From: Candidatus Albibeggiatoa sp. nov. BB20
GTDB taxonomy: Bacteria > Pseudomonadota > Gammaproteobacteria > Beggiatoales > Beggiatoaceae
Direction: 5' to 3'
DNA: 15,020 nucleotides
NCBI GenBank assembly: GCA_016744725.1
Contig: JADGDW010000047.1
Span: 1 to 15,020, forward strand
Shown: positions 7,042 to 14,451 of the stretch, one piece after another
Layout: every line of letters starts with the position of its first letter
How positions within the stretch are numbered: position 1 is the stretch's first letter
Translations under genes and position numbers: made by a program
Notes under the pieces: generated by a model
Databases searched by the model: none
Told to the model about the DNA's origin: nothing
What the model saw: only the letters and a program-made list of their open reading frames with translations

Positions 7042-7920
7042 ATGAAACCCTACTTACGTTTTATCCAATCAGCATTTACTGTATTGGCTTTATTGTGTTT
7101 AGCTTATTTTGCATGGCAATCCCAAGATTTACTACAAACGTTGCTGGCAAAAACTCAATGGAGCAATTTAGCTCTTGCAGCTTTGTTTTGGATAGGTGTG
7201 CAACTTATTTTAGTATTGGAAGCAAAATTACAACTCCGTGCTTTATTCGCTCAATTAAGTTACCCGCAAATATTTTATATTCATGTCAATCGTTTGCCTG
7301 CACGTTATATTCCGGGTGGCATTTGGCATTCTGTCAGTAAAATGGTTGATTTCCATCAATTAGGCGTTAAAAAATCACAACTTGGCGCATTATTTTTATT
7401 AGAAAGCATACAATCCATATTTATGAGCTTTTTGATAGGAGGGAGCTTAGTTTTTTATTTTCGGGGATTGAGTGATTTTTGGGGTATAGCGGCGGGATTA
7501 TCTGCACTCATCAGCTTATTTGGTATTTTAATTGTGCCATGGTTGTGGTCATATAAATACTTCAAATTACCAAAACTTGATAAATACCAATATTTTAAAG
7601 CAGCAAGTCTTTTTTTATTTATTTGGACAATGGCTTCTAGCTCTTTTATTAGTTACTTGTCGGCATTCCCCCAGTTATTGAGCCAAACCCATTTATTAGA
7701 AGTTGCAGGCAGCTATGTTTTTTCGTGGAGTGTTGGCTATTTGATGATTTTTGCGCCACAAGGCATAGGTATATTTGAAGTGATTTCTGGAAATTTACTT
7801 AACTTATCCATGCAACTGGCCGATACCGCCATTATCATTGCAGGATTTCGTATCGTGACATTGGTTGGCGATATTGGGTTGTGGGCTATCACAAAATGGG
7901 TTCGTTTATTCGTATCCTAG
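7042..7920 (+). CDS. Polytopic membrane protein, LPG-synthase TM-domain/UPF0104-like (flippase-type)
   Basis: The 292-aa hydrophobic protein has about seven or eight membrane helices. The segment NRLPARYIPGGIWHSVSKM (83-101) and the later FAPQGIGIFE (237-246) are hallmark regions of the family that includes the membrane half of lysyl-phosphatidylglycerol synthase (MprF) and its stand-alone relatives, often found beside polysaccharide or glycolipid genes. Members are thought to move lipids or lipid-linked products across the membrane; the substrate here is unknown. It starts 9 nt after the preceding gene and so is its operon partner. Its last 15 bases overlap the tail of the convergent sulfotransferase gene. 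Confidence 0.75.
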   Translation: MKPYLRFIQSAFTVLALLCLAYFAWQSQDLLQTLLAKTQWSNLALAALFWIGVQLILVLEAKLQLRALFAQLSYPQIFYIHVNRLPARYIPGGIWHSVSKMVDFHQLGVKKSQLGALFLLESIQSIFMSFLIGGSLVFYFRGLSDFWGIAAGLSALISLFGILIVPWLWSYKYFKLPKLDKYQYFKAASLFLFIWTMASSSFISYLSAFPQLLSQTHLLEVAGSYVFSWSVGYLMIFAPQGIGIFEVISGNLLNLSMQLADTAIIIAGFRIVTLVGDIGLWAITKWVRLFVS

Positions 7921-8859
7921 ACGTTTTTGTAATGGCTCTAATAATGTAGAAATATTCGCTATTTTTTCTGGATAACGTAGGTTAGCAGTATCACGTTTAG
8001 TACTACTGGCATTGATTATAGGCATATCTTGTTCATACTGGCTAAACTCATTTGAAACTTGGATAAATTCTGCAAGTTGCTTTAATGTTTCAATAGGATA
8101 ATGCGTTAAATTTTCCAGCTTAATTTGTATATTTCTTTGTTGTAGAGCTGGAGTATCCAAATGTTTTAAAATAGCTTCTTGTATTGTAATCCATTGAAAT
8201 GAAACTACATTTTCTAACGGTTGATTTACATAATCACGCCAGCCATAGGGCAATGCAAAGTTCCAATCAGTTCCTTCATAGCCTTGAATATTTAACTCAG
8301 GTAAACGATAAGTATTAAAACGCTTAGAGTCTAGTAACCAACCATCCAGCATCGAATCTACACTATACAGACCATTTCGAGTGATATGAATATATAAAGC
8401 ATCAGGGAAAACTGCATCAACTAAATTTAACCACAATGGACAATGTACGGATTTATCAACTAAACGATGAGATTTTTGGCTATCATGACGAGGCATAGTT
8501 TTGCGTAATACTGTTAACAGTGCAAAAGCTGGATGATAGGCTTTACGAATAATAGCTGAGCTTATAGGATGTTTCATTAATTTGAATCCACCTAATTCTG
8601 ACCAACGTTGCCACGTACTTGCAGATAAAGCAGACTGTTCAAATATATTCCTAATTTTATCCACCATTTCAGAATCTATTCTTTGACTATCAATGCCTTC
8701 GGCATCCCAATTATTAAGTGATGGGTGACAATAAGTATTCCAAATTACATCAGATTCTCGTGGAACAGAGGCAAAACTAGGATGCTCTCGTATAATTTTC
8801 ATAAGCAAAGAAGTACCAGAGCGCGGTGCACCAAGAATAATGACAGGTTTTCTAAACAC
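7906..8859 (-). CDS. Sulfotransferase family protein
   Basis: Transfers sulfate from PAPS to an acceptor, most likely a sugar or glycolipid. From a GTG start at 8859 it has 317 aa and begins VFRKPVIILGAPRSGTSLL, placing the 5'-phosphosulfate-binding P-loop (GAPRSGTS) at residues 10-17 as is typical. The 3'-phosphate-binding segment is at about 155-171 (ALYIHITRNGLYSVDSML; Arg and Ser conserved). I chose GTG 8859 over an in-frame ATG at 8901 because AAGGAG lies six bases before the GTG, and because the ATG would place 42 bp inside the upstream gene. The GTG overlaps the deacetylase stop by 8 bp, implying translational coupling. It is the third gene of the operon. Confidence 0.85.
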   Translation of the reverse strand: MFRKPVIILGAPRSGTSLLMKIIREHPSFASVPRESDVIWNTYCHPSLNNWDAEGIDSQRIDSEMVDKIRNIFEQSALSASTWQRWSELGGFKLMKHPISSAIIRKAYHPAFALLTVLRKTMPRHDSQKSHRLVDKSVHCPLWLNLVDAVFPDALYIHITRNGLYSVDSMLDGWLLDSKRFNTYRLPELNIQGYEGTDWNFALPYGWRDYVNQPLENVVSFQWITIQEAILKHLDTPALQQRNIQIKLENLTHYPIETLKQLAEFIQVSNEFSQYEQDMPIINASSTKRDTANLRYPEKIANISTLLEPLQKRLGYE

Positions 8860-9703
8860 GCTCCACTCCTTGACAAGCTGTATCAAAATTGACGATTTCA
8901 AATGACTGTTCTTGTGCCAGCATAATTAATTTTCGGACAAATTCTAATTCCTGCATACCAGCGTAGACAGGGTGATCGTATAACACAGCAAGGTGAGGAT
9001 GTTTCTGCAAGTCTTGAGAAAACACATTTAACATTGTCTCATCAGTTTTATAACGGACACGTAAATATTCAATATATCCAACGCCACCAGGTTCACCAAG
9101 TAAATTAGTAGGCACAGTCAATAGTGATGTATCCTGTATTTTTTCAATCTTATGCAAATCAATATCATGTTGATCAGCAAGTATTTGAAATCCATTTTCC
9201 ATTAATATTTGTGGCAAATATTGCGAACCATTCCAACCAGGAGATGCAAAACTATTAATATTTTCAATACCAGCTACACGTAATTGCTTAATACCCCATT
9301 CAATCTCATTTCTTAATTTCTCAATATTCCAAGTATGGGCTTTTCGTTGCCATAGCGCATGATTTCGGCCACCATGCAAACCTAAATGGTGTTTTTCCTT
9401 AATTACACGTTGCAAAATTTTAGGATAATTTATACCCACAGGAGGGTTTGAAGCCGCTACTTTTATATAGCCTTTTTTTCCTAATCTTTGTGTGTTTGAT
9501 AATTTAGCAGTAATAGGTGAGGACGCGTTTTTTTTTTGCCACATTTCTTTCAATGTTTGCACATGCGAAACAGCACGCCCCATATTGACAAAGAAATTGA
9601 ATTTTACCTGCATTTGCTCAGCCAAAGTTAATAATGCAGGTACACCTTGAGCCATACAAATATGTGTATCAATATCGAACCGTAATATCAATAATTTCTT
9701 CAT
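8852..9703 (-). CDS. ArnD-like polysaccharide deacetylase
   Basis: A carbohydrate esterase 4-type NodB-fold enzyme that removes an N-acyl group from a sugar, probably while it is attached to a lipid carrier. Of 283 aa, the pattern follows ArnD (deformylase for 4-amino-arabinose lipid) rather than chitin deacetylases: LRFDIDTHICMAQGVP at 7-22 (D10 and D12), LGLHGGRNHALWQ at 107-119 (metal ligands H110 and H115), SPGWNG at 154-159, and LYDHPVYAG at 241-249. No ArnA or ArnT is nearby, so the actual substrate is open. It starts 55 nt after the fkbM stop, with a weak ribosome binding site, and couples to the sulfotransferase gene. Confidence 0.8.
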   Translation of the reverse strand: MKKLLILRFDIDTHICMAQGVPALLTLAEQMQVKFNFFVNMGRAVSHVQTLKEMWQKKNASSPITAKLSNTQRLGKKGYIKVAASNPPVGINYPKILQRVIKEKHHLGLHGGRNHALWQRKAHTWNIEKLRNEIEWGIKQLRVAGIENINSFASPGWNGSQYLPQILMENGFQILADQHDIDLHKIEKIQDTSLLTVPTNLLGEPGGVGYIEYLRVRYKTDETMLNVFSQDLQKHPHLAVLYDHPVYAGMQELEFVRKLIMLAQEQSFEIVNFDTACQGVERV

Positions 9704-9758
9704 TTTAATCGCTTTTTATATCTAATAATACAGGTATTACAATGACATAATGTGAAAA

Positions 9759-10616
9759 TTAGCATTGCTTGATTGCAATGATGTGTCTGTCTCCTGATTT
9801 GGTTTCTTGCTGTGGCTGAGTCTGATCAGACTTCAATTCCACGTCTGATACTTGATAACCTCTATTAGTCAGTAAGCTGATGACTCGCTCCACCGTTTCA
9901 CCAAGGTGTGTGTGTAATTCACAAATAATAATAGGGCTATGCTGTTCTAAAGTATTACGCATTCCTTCTAGCACTATTGCTTCATTACCTTCAACATCAA
10001 TTTTTAATATATCGGGAACAGGATAGTTTTCTTGTTCAATAAGATAATCAATATTGACGACTTCAACTTGTTTAATATTAGCAGTTGGATTGTATTGCTC
10101 ACTATCAATTAAACGCCCAGAAAACGCCCCACCTCTCCGATCAAATTGTGCAACACCTTTGGAGTCTCCAACAGCTCTTTTATCCAATATGATGTTATTT
10201 TTAGAATATTTTTTTAATGATTTCTCAAGACAAATGTAATTATTTTCTTCGGGTTCAAATGCATATACTTTTCCATCATCACCAACAATAGATGCAAATA
10301 AAAAAGAAAATACACCAACATTAGCACCAATATCGTAAGCAATCATATTCTGTTTTGTTGATTGTGAAATGATACTTCTGGTGTCAGGTTCATGATCTTT
10401 CAAATGACCAGAATGAATTAAGTTGGAATGAAACAATGGGTTAATTATCAATGAATAACCTTCAGGAGTTTGAATTTCTTCTAATTGATTATTAGATAGT
10501 TTTTCAAAAGCGTGTAATACAATAGGAGAATCAGCAAGCCGACGTTGTAATTTTTTTGGGATGATACGACCAACACGGTTTATGGCTGTTAGCAAAGTTT
10601 TTCGTAATTGACTCAT
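9759..10616 (-). CDS. FkbM-family SAM-dependent methyltransferase
   Basis: The 285-aa enzyme has the FkbM pattern: SAM-binding motif I at 95-104 (DIGANVGVFS), the acidic loop AFEPEENN at 119-126, and the family signature LKIDVEGNE at 204-212 followed by IICELHTH. FkbM enzymes O-methylate hydroxyl groups of sugars or polyketides and are common in exopolysaccharide and LPS gene sets. The ATG is preceded by AAGGAA. It is the first gene of the minus-strand operon fkbM-deacetylase-sulfotransferase, which together would methylate, deacylate and sulfate a surface glycan. The very low GC of this block contrasts with the nif genes. Confidence 0.87.
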   Translation of the reverse strand: MSQLRKTLLTAINRVGRIIPKKLQRRLADSPIVLHAFEKLSNNQLEEIQTPEGYSLIINPLFHSNLIHSGHLKDHEPDTRSIISQSTKQNMIAYDIGANVGVFSFLFASIVGDDGKVYAFEPEENNYICLEKSLKKYSKNNIILDKRAVGDSKGVAQFDRRGGAFSGRLIDSEQYNPTANIKQVEVVNIDYLIEQENYPVPDILKIDVEGNEAIVLEGMRNTLEQHSPIIICELHTHLGETVERVISLLTNRGYQVSDVELKSDQTQPQQETKSGDRHIIAIKQC

Positions 10617-10645
10617 GGTTATTCCTTCTTAAATATTAGAACTTT

Positions 10646-10673
10646 CTATGCTGCTTAACATTATACAGCATAG
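10646..10673 (-). promoter_or_regulatory. Probable fkbM operon promoter -10 enclosed by an inverted repeat
   Basis: On the minus strand a consensus TATAAT (plus-strand 10660-10665) lies 44 bp before the fkbM ATG. It sits between perfect 8-bp inverted arms CTATGCTG and CAGCATAG (10646-10653 and 10666-10673). No good -35 is visible 16-18 bp upstream. That layout fits an activator- or repressor-controlled promoter in which a dimer binds across the -10. Alternatively the arms form a hairpin at the 5' end of the transcript. Confidence 0.45.
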
Positions 10674-11022
10674 CTGAATAGAAAATATTGAGATTGGAAT
10701 AACAGGATGGTATGAGCGGAAACGAGATACAATAGTTTTTTGTAACTACCCAGACCAACTATGCCAATAGAAAAAAATTAGGTAAAAATGCTAAATTAGA
10801 GAAATAAACAATGCTAACCAAGAAGCAAAATGTATAGAATTTAATTCATTTTAAATTTGTTAAAGAAAATCGTATAAATCCTCGAATAATTAAAAACTTG
10901 CAAGTATTTAAATTTACAATGAATCATATTTATGATAGTACACTGCTACAGTGTACATAGGTCAATCTTTACGACATTTCAACGACCTTAATAAACCCAT
11001 CCAAACAGAACGGTTTCCTATC
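10674..11022. other. Intergenic region without a gene, with a 19-bp palindrome
   Basis: No convincing reading frame, RNA gene or terminator was found here. The region is very AT-rich. Its one clear element is a perfect palindrome, GTACACTG-CTA-CAGTGTAC (10938-10956), 66 bp before the start codon of the broken asnB; it has the size and symmetry of a dimeric repressor operator. A candidate -10 (TATGAT, 10931-10936) lies just before it but has no acceptable -35. Confidence 0.5.
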
Positions 11023-11449
11023 ATGTGTGGCATTCTTGGCGAAATTCGCTTTGATTCTCAAACCCCAAAACTTCAACAAGCTTCAGACATTTTGACCCCT
11101 CGTGGGTCTGATGGTGCGGGCTTACTCCAAATGAAAAACATCGCTTGGGCATTAAACCTTTGTATTATTCTGCATTGCCTAAATCATTTCATTTTGCATC
11201 AAATTTATCCTCTTTGCTAGCTTTAGGTGATATTGATCCCGTGGCTTTACATAATTACATGAGTTTCCATGCGGTTGTGCCCGCACCCTATACCATGCTT
11301 AAAGGGGTACGCAAATTGGCACCTGCAACTTACATGGAAATCAGTCCAAACGGTCAATGCACTGAAACCTGTTACTGGCAATTGAATTTTGAAACTTCCA
11401 CAGAAGAACAAAAATATACCTCCAATGATTGGCAAGATCGAGTACTATA
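11023..11449 (+). pseudogene. asnB: Broken asparagine synthetase (glutamine-hydrolysing), glutaminase part only
   Basis: The frame begins MCGILGEIRF with the N-terminal nucleophile Cys2 of class II glutamine amidotransferases and reaches the sugar/Gln-binding motif PRGSDGAG. At about 11125-11140 the sequence jumps, in another frame, to HRLGIKPLYYSALPKSFHFASN, a segment that in intact AsnB lies about 100 residues further on. So about 100 codons are missing and the frame is shifted. The second frame continues through LRKLAPATY-like text and ends near DWQDRVLYSF, before the ATP-PPase (synthetase) domain. From 11444 the sequence is a remnant of the short repeat. The product would be non-functional. 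AsnB paralogues of this kind are common in exopolysaccharide clusters, which fits the neighbours. Confidence 0.88.
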
Positions 11450-11469
11450 TTCATTTTATTCTAAAGTGA
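11444..11469 (-). repeat. Remnant of one end of the 116-bp repeat at the asnB break
   Basis: The 26 bp from ACTATATTCATTTTA to TAAAGTGA match one terminus of copy A (2326-2351) at 23 positions, without gaps. The palindromes and the other terminus are absent. It begins where asnB homology ends, so the repeat may have been involved in the truncation. Confidence 0.6.
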
Positions 11470-11517
11470 ATATACTTGCTAATTTCAGGAAATTTTAAAT
11501 ACACATTATTTTGATGG

Positions 11518-12165
11518 ATGAATGTAATGCAATCTAATATTAATAGTACGATTCAAATTCAATTTTATCTTAAAAACAATAATATTAAGAAGTTACATGT
11601 TGGTGCAGGAAACAATGTAAAGCTTGGTTGGTTGAATACTGACTTTAATCCAACAACCTCTAAAGTCGTTCATCTTGATGCAAAAAAACTATTTCCATTT
11701 GAAAATAATGTTTTTGATTATATTTTTAGCGAGCACATGATTGAACATATCACTTATGAGCAGGGTTTACATATGTTATCAGAGAGTTATCGGGTTTTAG
11801 ATAGTGGTGGTAAAATTAGAATTTCAACACCCAATTTGGATTTTTTGATGGATTTATACAAAGAGCCTAAATCCAAGCTACAGCACGATTATATTCAATG
11901 GGCAACTCAAAAATTTGTAAAAGCCGCACCCTTTGCTGATAGTGTTTTTGTGATTAATAATTTTGTGCGTGATTGGGGACATTTATTTATTTACAATGAA
12001 AAAATATTGCGTTCTTCTTTAGAGCGTGCTGGTTTTCATAATATTACAAAATATCAATTGAATGTAAGTGAGGATAAAGAGTTACGTGATTTAGAAAATG
12101 AAAAAAGATTACCTTCAGGCTTTTTACAGTTAGAATCTTTTACATTAGAGGCACAAAAGCCTTAA
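11518..12165 (+). CDS. Class I SAM-dependent methyltransferase
   Basis: The 215-aa protein has a Methyltransf_11-like fold: motif I at 26-33 (LHVGAGNN), the acidic residue of motif II at D42, an HLDAKKLFPFENNVFDYIFSEHMIEH segment (52-77) holding motifs III-IV, and the strand GGKIRISTPNLDFLMDLY. Proteins with this 'G.GNN...GWLN.D' start and a late HLFIYNE segment are common in surface-polysaccharide regions; the acceptor is unknown. The start has no strong Shine-Dalgarno (GATGG only); the ATG at 11527 is an alternative. It follows the asnB remnant and is convergent with clpX. The low GC resembles the fkbM block. Confidence 0.8.
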   Translation: MNVMQSNINSTIQIQFYLKNNNIKKLHVGAGNNVKLGWLNTDFNPTTSKVVHLDAKKLFPFENNVFDYIFSEHMIEHITYEQGLHMLSESYRVLDSGGKIRISTPNLDFLMDLYKEPKSKLQHDYIQWATQKFVKAAPFADSVFVINNFVRDWGHLFIYNEKILRSSLERAGFHNITKYQLNVSEDKELRDLENEKRLPSGFLQLESFTLEAQKP

Positions 12166-12166
12166 C

Positions 12167-12194
12167 AGCGGCACAGAAATATTACCATGCCGCT
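12167..12194. terminator. Hairpin between the methyltransferase gene and clpX
   Basis: A GC-rich perfect 7-bp stem (AGCGGCA at 12167-12173 with TGCCGCT at 12188-12194) lies two bases after the methyltransferase stop and about 28 bp beyond the clpX stop. Neither strand has a proper T-run after it, so termination efficiency is uncertain. Its position between convergent genes supports the role. Confidence 0.5.
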
Positions 12195-12221
12195 ACAGTA
12201 AAATGACACTAACATACTTTA

Positions 12222-13499
12222 CTATGAAGCATTTGCAGAAACGGCTTGCTCAGTTTTTAGTTCCAAATGAACTTCACTTTCACCTTCAACCGCGCTTTCT
12301 TCAATTAGGCAACGTTCCACATCTTTACGTGATGGTAATTCAAACATGGTTTTGCGTAATAAATGCTCTAAAATACTACGTAAACCACGCGCACCTGTTC
12401 CACGTTCTAAGGCATGACGAGCAATTGCTTTTAACGCATCTTCCGTAAAATCTAACCCCGCCTCTTCATAAGCAAAAAGTTGTTGATATTGTTTGGTTAA
12501 CGCATTGCGTGGCTCAGTTAAGATTTTAACTAACGCTTCTTCGTCTAATTCTTCCAATACTGCGATAATCGGCAACCGTCCAATGAATTCAGGAATAAGC
12601 CCAAAACGGCGTAAATCAGCAGGTTGCACTTCAGCCAATAATTGCTCTGGGCTGAGCTTGTCCACATCATCAAAGGCGGTATGAAAACCAATATTATTTT
12701 GCTTAGGTTGTACTCGTTGCGTAATGTGTTGTTCTAAACCTGCAAACGCACCACCGACAATAAATAAAATATTTTGTGTGTCTAAGGTAATGGTTTTGCC
12801 TTCTTCACGACGTTGATTTTTAGCAGGTAATTTAACTTGTGTGCCTTCGATTAATTTTAATAATGCCTGTTGCACACCTTCGCCGCCAACATCGCGTGAA
12901 ACAACCGCACTTTCAGAAACGCGGGCTAATTTGTCGATTTCATCAATGTAGACGATACCCCATTCCGCATGTTCAATATTGCCATCTGCCACATCGAGTA
13001 AACGCACTAAAATACTTTCCGCATCTTCACCAACATAACCCGCTTGGGTCAAAGTCGTTGCATCCGCAATCGCAAACGGCACACCGACAATTTTTGCTAA
13101 AGTTGAAGCCAATAAGGTTTTACCTGTGCCTGAAGGGCCTAGCAATAACACATTAGATTTACTTATTTCTACGTGTTCATCACTATCATGTAAGGTGGTG
13201 CTTTGACGACCATGGCGCAAACGCTTGTAATGGTTATAAACCGCAACCGATAGCACTTCTTTGGCTAAATCCTGACCGATAATGTACTGGTCAAGCAAAT
13301 TTTTGATTTCTAGTGGCGGTGGACTGTGGATTTCACGTAAGGCTTTTTTACGTCCCCAACTGCTAATCACTTGATGTGCTAATTCGACACATGCTTCACA
13401 AATATAGCCATCGCTACCCGTGATTAAAGGGGTTTCAGCACTTTGTTCGATACCACAAAAGGAACACACTGGCGGTCGTTTTTTATCTTTGTTATCCAT
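12222..13499 (-). CDS. clpX: nif-linked ClpX, AAA+ unfoldase subunit of Clp protease
   Basis: ClpX unfolds proteins and feeds them to ClpP. The protein has 425 aa with all main parts: N-terminal C4 zinc finger (C12, C15, C34, C37), Walker A GPSGTGKT (121-128), pore-1 loop GYVGED (154-159), Walker B VYIDEID (183-189), the ClpP-docking IGF at 270-272 and sensor-2 GARGLR (369-374). The stretch after KLIEGT that normally reads PPQGGRKHP is instead LPAKNQRREEG (224-234) and one residue shorter, so the RKH loop involved in substrate-tag recognition is not conserved. In Azotobacter vinelandii a second clpX also follows nifM, so this is probably the nif-dedicated paralogue rather than the housekeeping copy. 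AAAAAGGA precedes the ATG. It lies 91 nt downstream of nifM. Confidence 0.95.
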   Translation of the reverse strand: MDNKDKKRPPVCSFCGIEQSAETPLITGSDGYICEACVELAHQVISSWGRKKALREIHSPPPLEIKNLLDQYIIGQDLAKEVLSVAVYNHYKRLRHGRQSTTLHDSDEHVEISKSNVLLLGPSGTGKTLLASTLAKIVGVPFAIADATTLTQAGYVGEDAESILVRLLDVADGNIEHAEWGIVYIDEIDKLARVSESAVVSRDVGGEGVQQALLKLIEGTQVKLPAKNQRREEGKTITLDTQNILFIVGGAFAGLEQHITQRVQPKQNNIGFHTAFDDVDKLSPEQLLAEVQPADLRRFGLIPEFIGRLPIIAVLEELDEEALVKILTEPRNALTKQYQQLFAYEEAGLDFTEDALKAIARHALERGTGARGLRSILEHLLRKTMFELPSRKDVERCLIEESAVEGESEVHLELKTEQAVSANAS

Positions 13500-13535
13500 G
13501 ATAAGAATCCTTTTTCAACTCTCAAGGCTGGCAAT

Positions 13536-13586
13536 TTTATCGCTTGAAAACACTCGCCATTTATCGCTTTCAGGACTGCCAATCCT
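13536..13586 (-). repeat. Direct repeat and palindrome in the nifM-clpX gap
   Basis: Two direct copies of AAGCGATAAA (minus-strand reading; 13560-13569 and 13536-13545), 24 bp apart, follow the near-palindrome AGGATTGGCAGTCCT (13572-13586), five bases after the nifM stop. The palindrome is one base from that of the 116-bp repeat, but no other part of the element is present. There is no T-run, so it is not an obvious terminator; it could be an RNA-processing or stability site between the two genes. Confidence 0.4.
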
Positions 13587-13590
13587 CATT

Positions 13591-14451
13591 TTATTGATTT
13601 TGTCCAGTGAGTGAACGAATCCATGCAGCTTGTAATTGCTTACTGCGTTGTTGTCCTAAACTTTGACTAATTTTGTCTCGTACTTGTTCTAAAGTGAGTT
13701 TTTCGGCGGGATGAATCTGCTCACAGAATAGTAAATGAAAACCTAACTCTGATTCTAATACGCTACTGATAGTCCCTGTTTCTAGTTCAAATAAGGCTTT
13801 GTCTAATTCTGGATATAATTTCCCTACTGGAATCTGTCCTAGTTTGCCTTGTTCTGCTGCGGTAGGGCATTCAGAATGTTTTACTGCTAATTGGGAAAAT
13901 TGTTCTGGCTTAGGGCGTGCACCTAACTCGCTGGCAATGGCTTCAATGCGTTTTTGTGCTTGCTCACGGGTATTTTCAGCGTAATTATTGTTAATTGTAA
14001 TCAAAATTTGTCGGGCTGAGCGTGTTTCTGGGGTGTTAAAACGTTGTTGATATTTGGCGTAAAAAGCTCGGACTTCTGAATCGGTGACGGGTTCAATACC
14101 GTGTCCTACCGAAACTAAAACATTGTCTGCATGTAAAATACGACGCAAAGACGCTTTTAAGAGATCAACATTTAAACCATTACGCGCCAAATCGCTAATA
14201 AATTCCTCTTGGCTGGGATAGCGTTCACGAATGGCATTTAAACTGGATTCGAGTTGGGCTTCACTGATTAAGGTATTCGCCGCTTGAGGTGAGGAAAGTA
14301 TGAGGCTATGCAGTTGATATTGAATTTTGACGTTTTCGACAATTTGTTCCATTTCGGATTCATTTAACGCCGCTAAATCACGCCCATGGACTTCCAATGC
14401 GGTTTGTAATGTGAGATAACGTAATTCAGGTGCAGGTAAAGCAACACTCAT
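13591..14451 (-). CDS. nifM: Nitrogenase Fe protein maturation factor NifM (parvulin-type isomerase)
   Basis: NifM is a peptidyl-prolyl isomerase required for folding and activity of the nitrogenase iron protein NifH. The protein has 286 aa, close to the usual NifM length. An N-terminal helical domain (about 1-115) precedes a parvulin/rotamase domain (about 141-248) with the hallmarks RSARQILITI, SECPTAAEQGKLGQIPVGKLYPELDKALFELE and SELGFHLLFCEQI. There is no signal peptide, unlike periplasmic SurA or PpiD, which fits a cytoplasmic NifM. Its ATG overlaps the nifZ stop in an ATGA, so the two are translationally coupled. Confidence 0.92.
   Translation of the reverse strand: MSVALPAPELRYLTLQTALEVHGRDLAALNESEMEQIVENVKIQYQLHSLILSSPQAANTLISEAQLESSLNAIRERYPSQEEFISDLARNGLNVDLLKASLRRILHADNVLVSVGHGIEPVTDSEVRAFYAKYQQRFNTPETRSARQILITINNNYAENTREQAQKRIEAIASELGARPKPEQFSQLAVKHSECPTAAEQGKLGQIPVGKLYPELDKALFELETGTISSVLESELGFHLLFCEQIHPAEKLTLEQVRDKISQSLGQQRSKQLQAAWIRSLTGQNQ

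Noticed and set aside
10951..11022. Upstream in-frame extension of the asnB frame from GTG 10951
   Set aside because: Class II amidotransferases begin with Met-Cys, so the start is the ATG at 11023; the extension is non-coding and begins inside the 19-bp palindrome.
12196..12211. CAGTAAAATGACACTA resembles a terminus of the 116-bp repeat (AGTAAAATGACTATA)
   Set aside because: Only 11 consecutive AT-rich bases match, there is no palindrome or second end, and chance similarity is likely.
12839..13156. Plus-strand open frame of 105 codons inside clpX
   Set aside because: It is antisense to conserved clpX domains, with His/Arg/Leu-rich composition typical of a shadow frame and no ribosome binding site.
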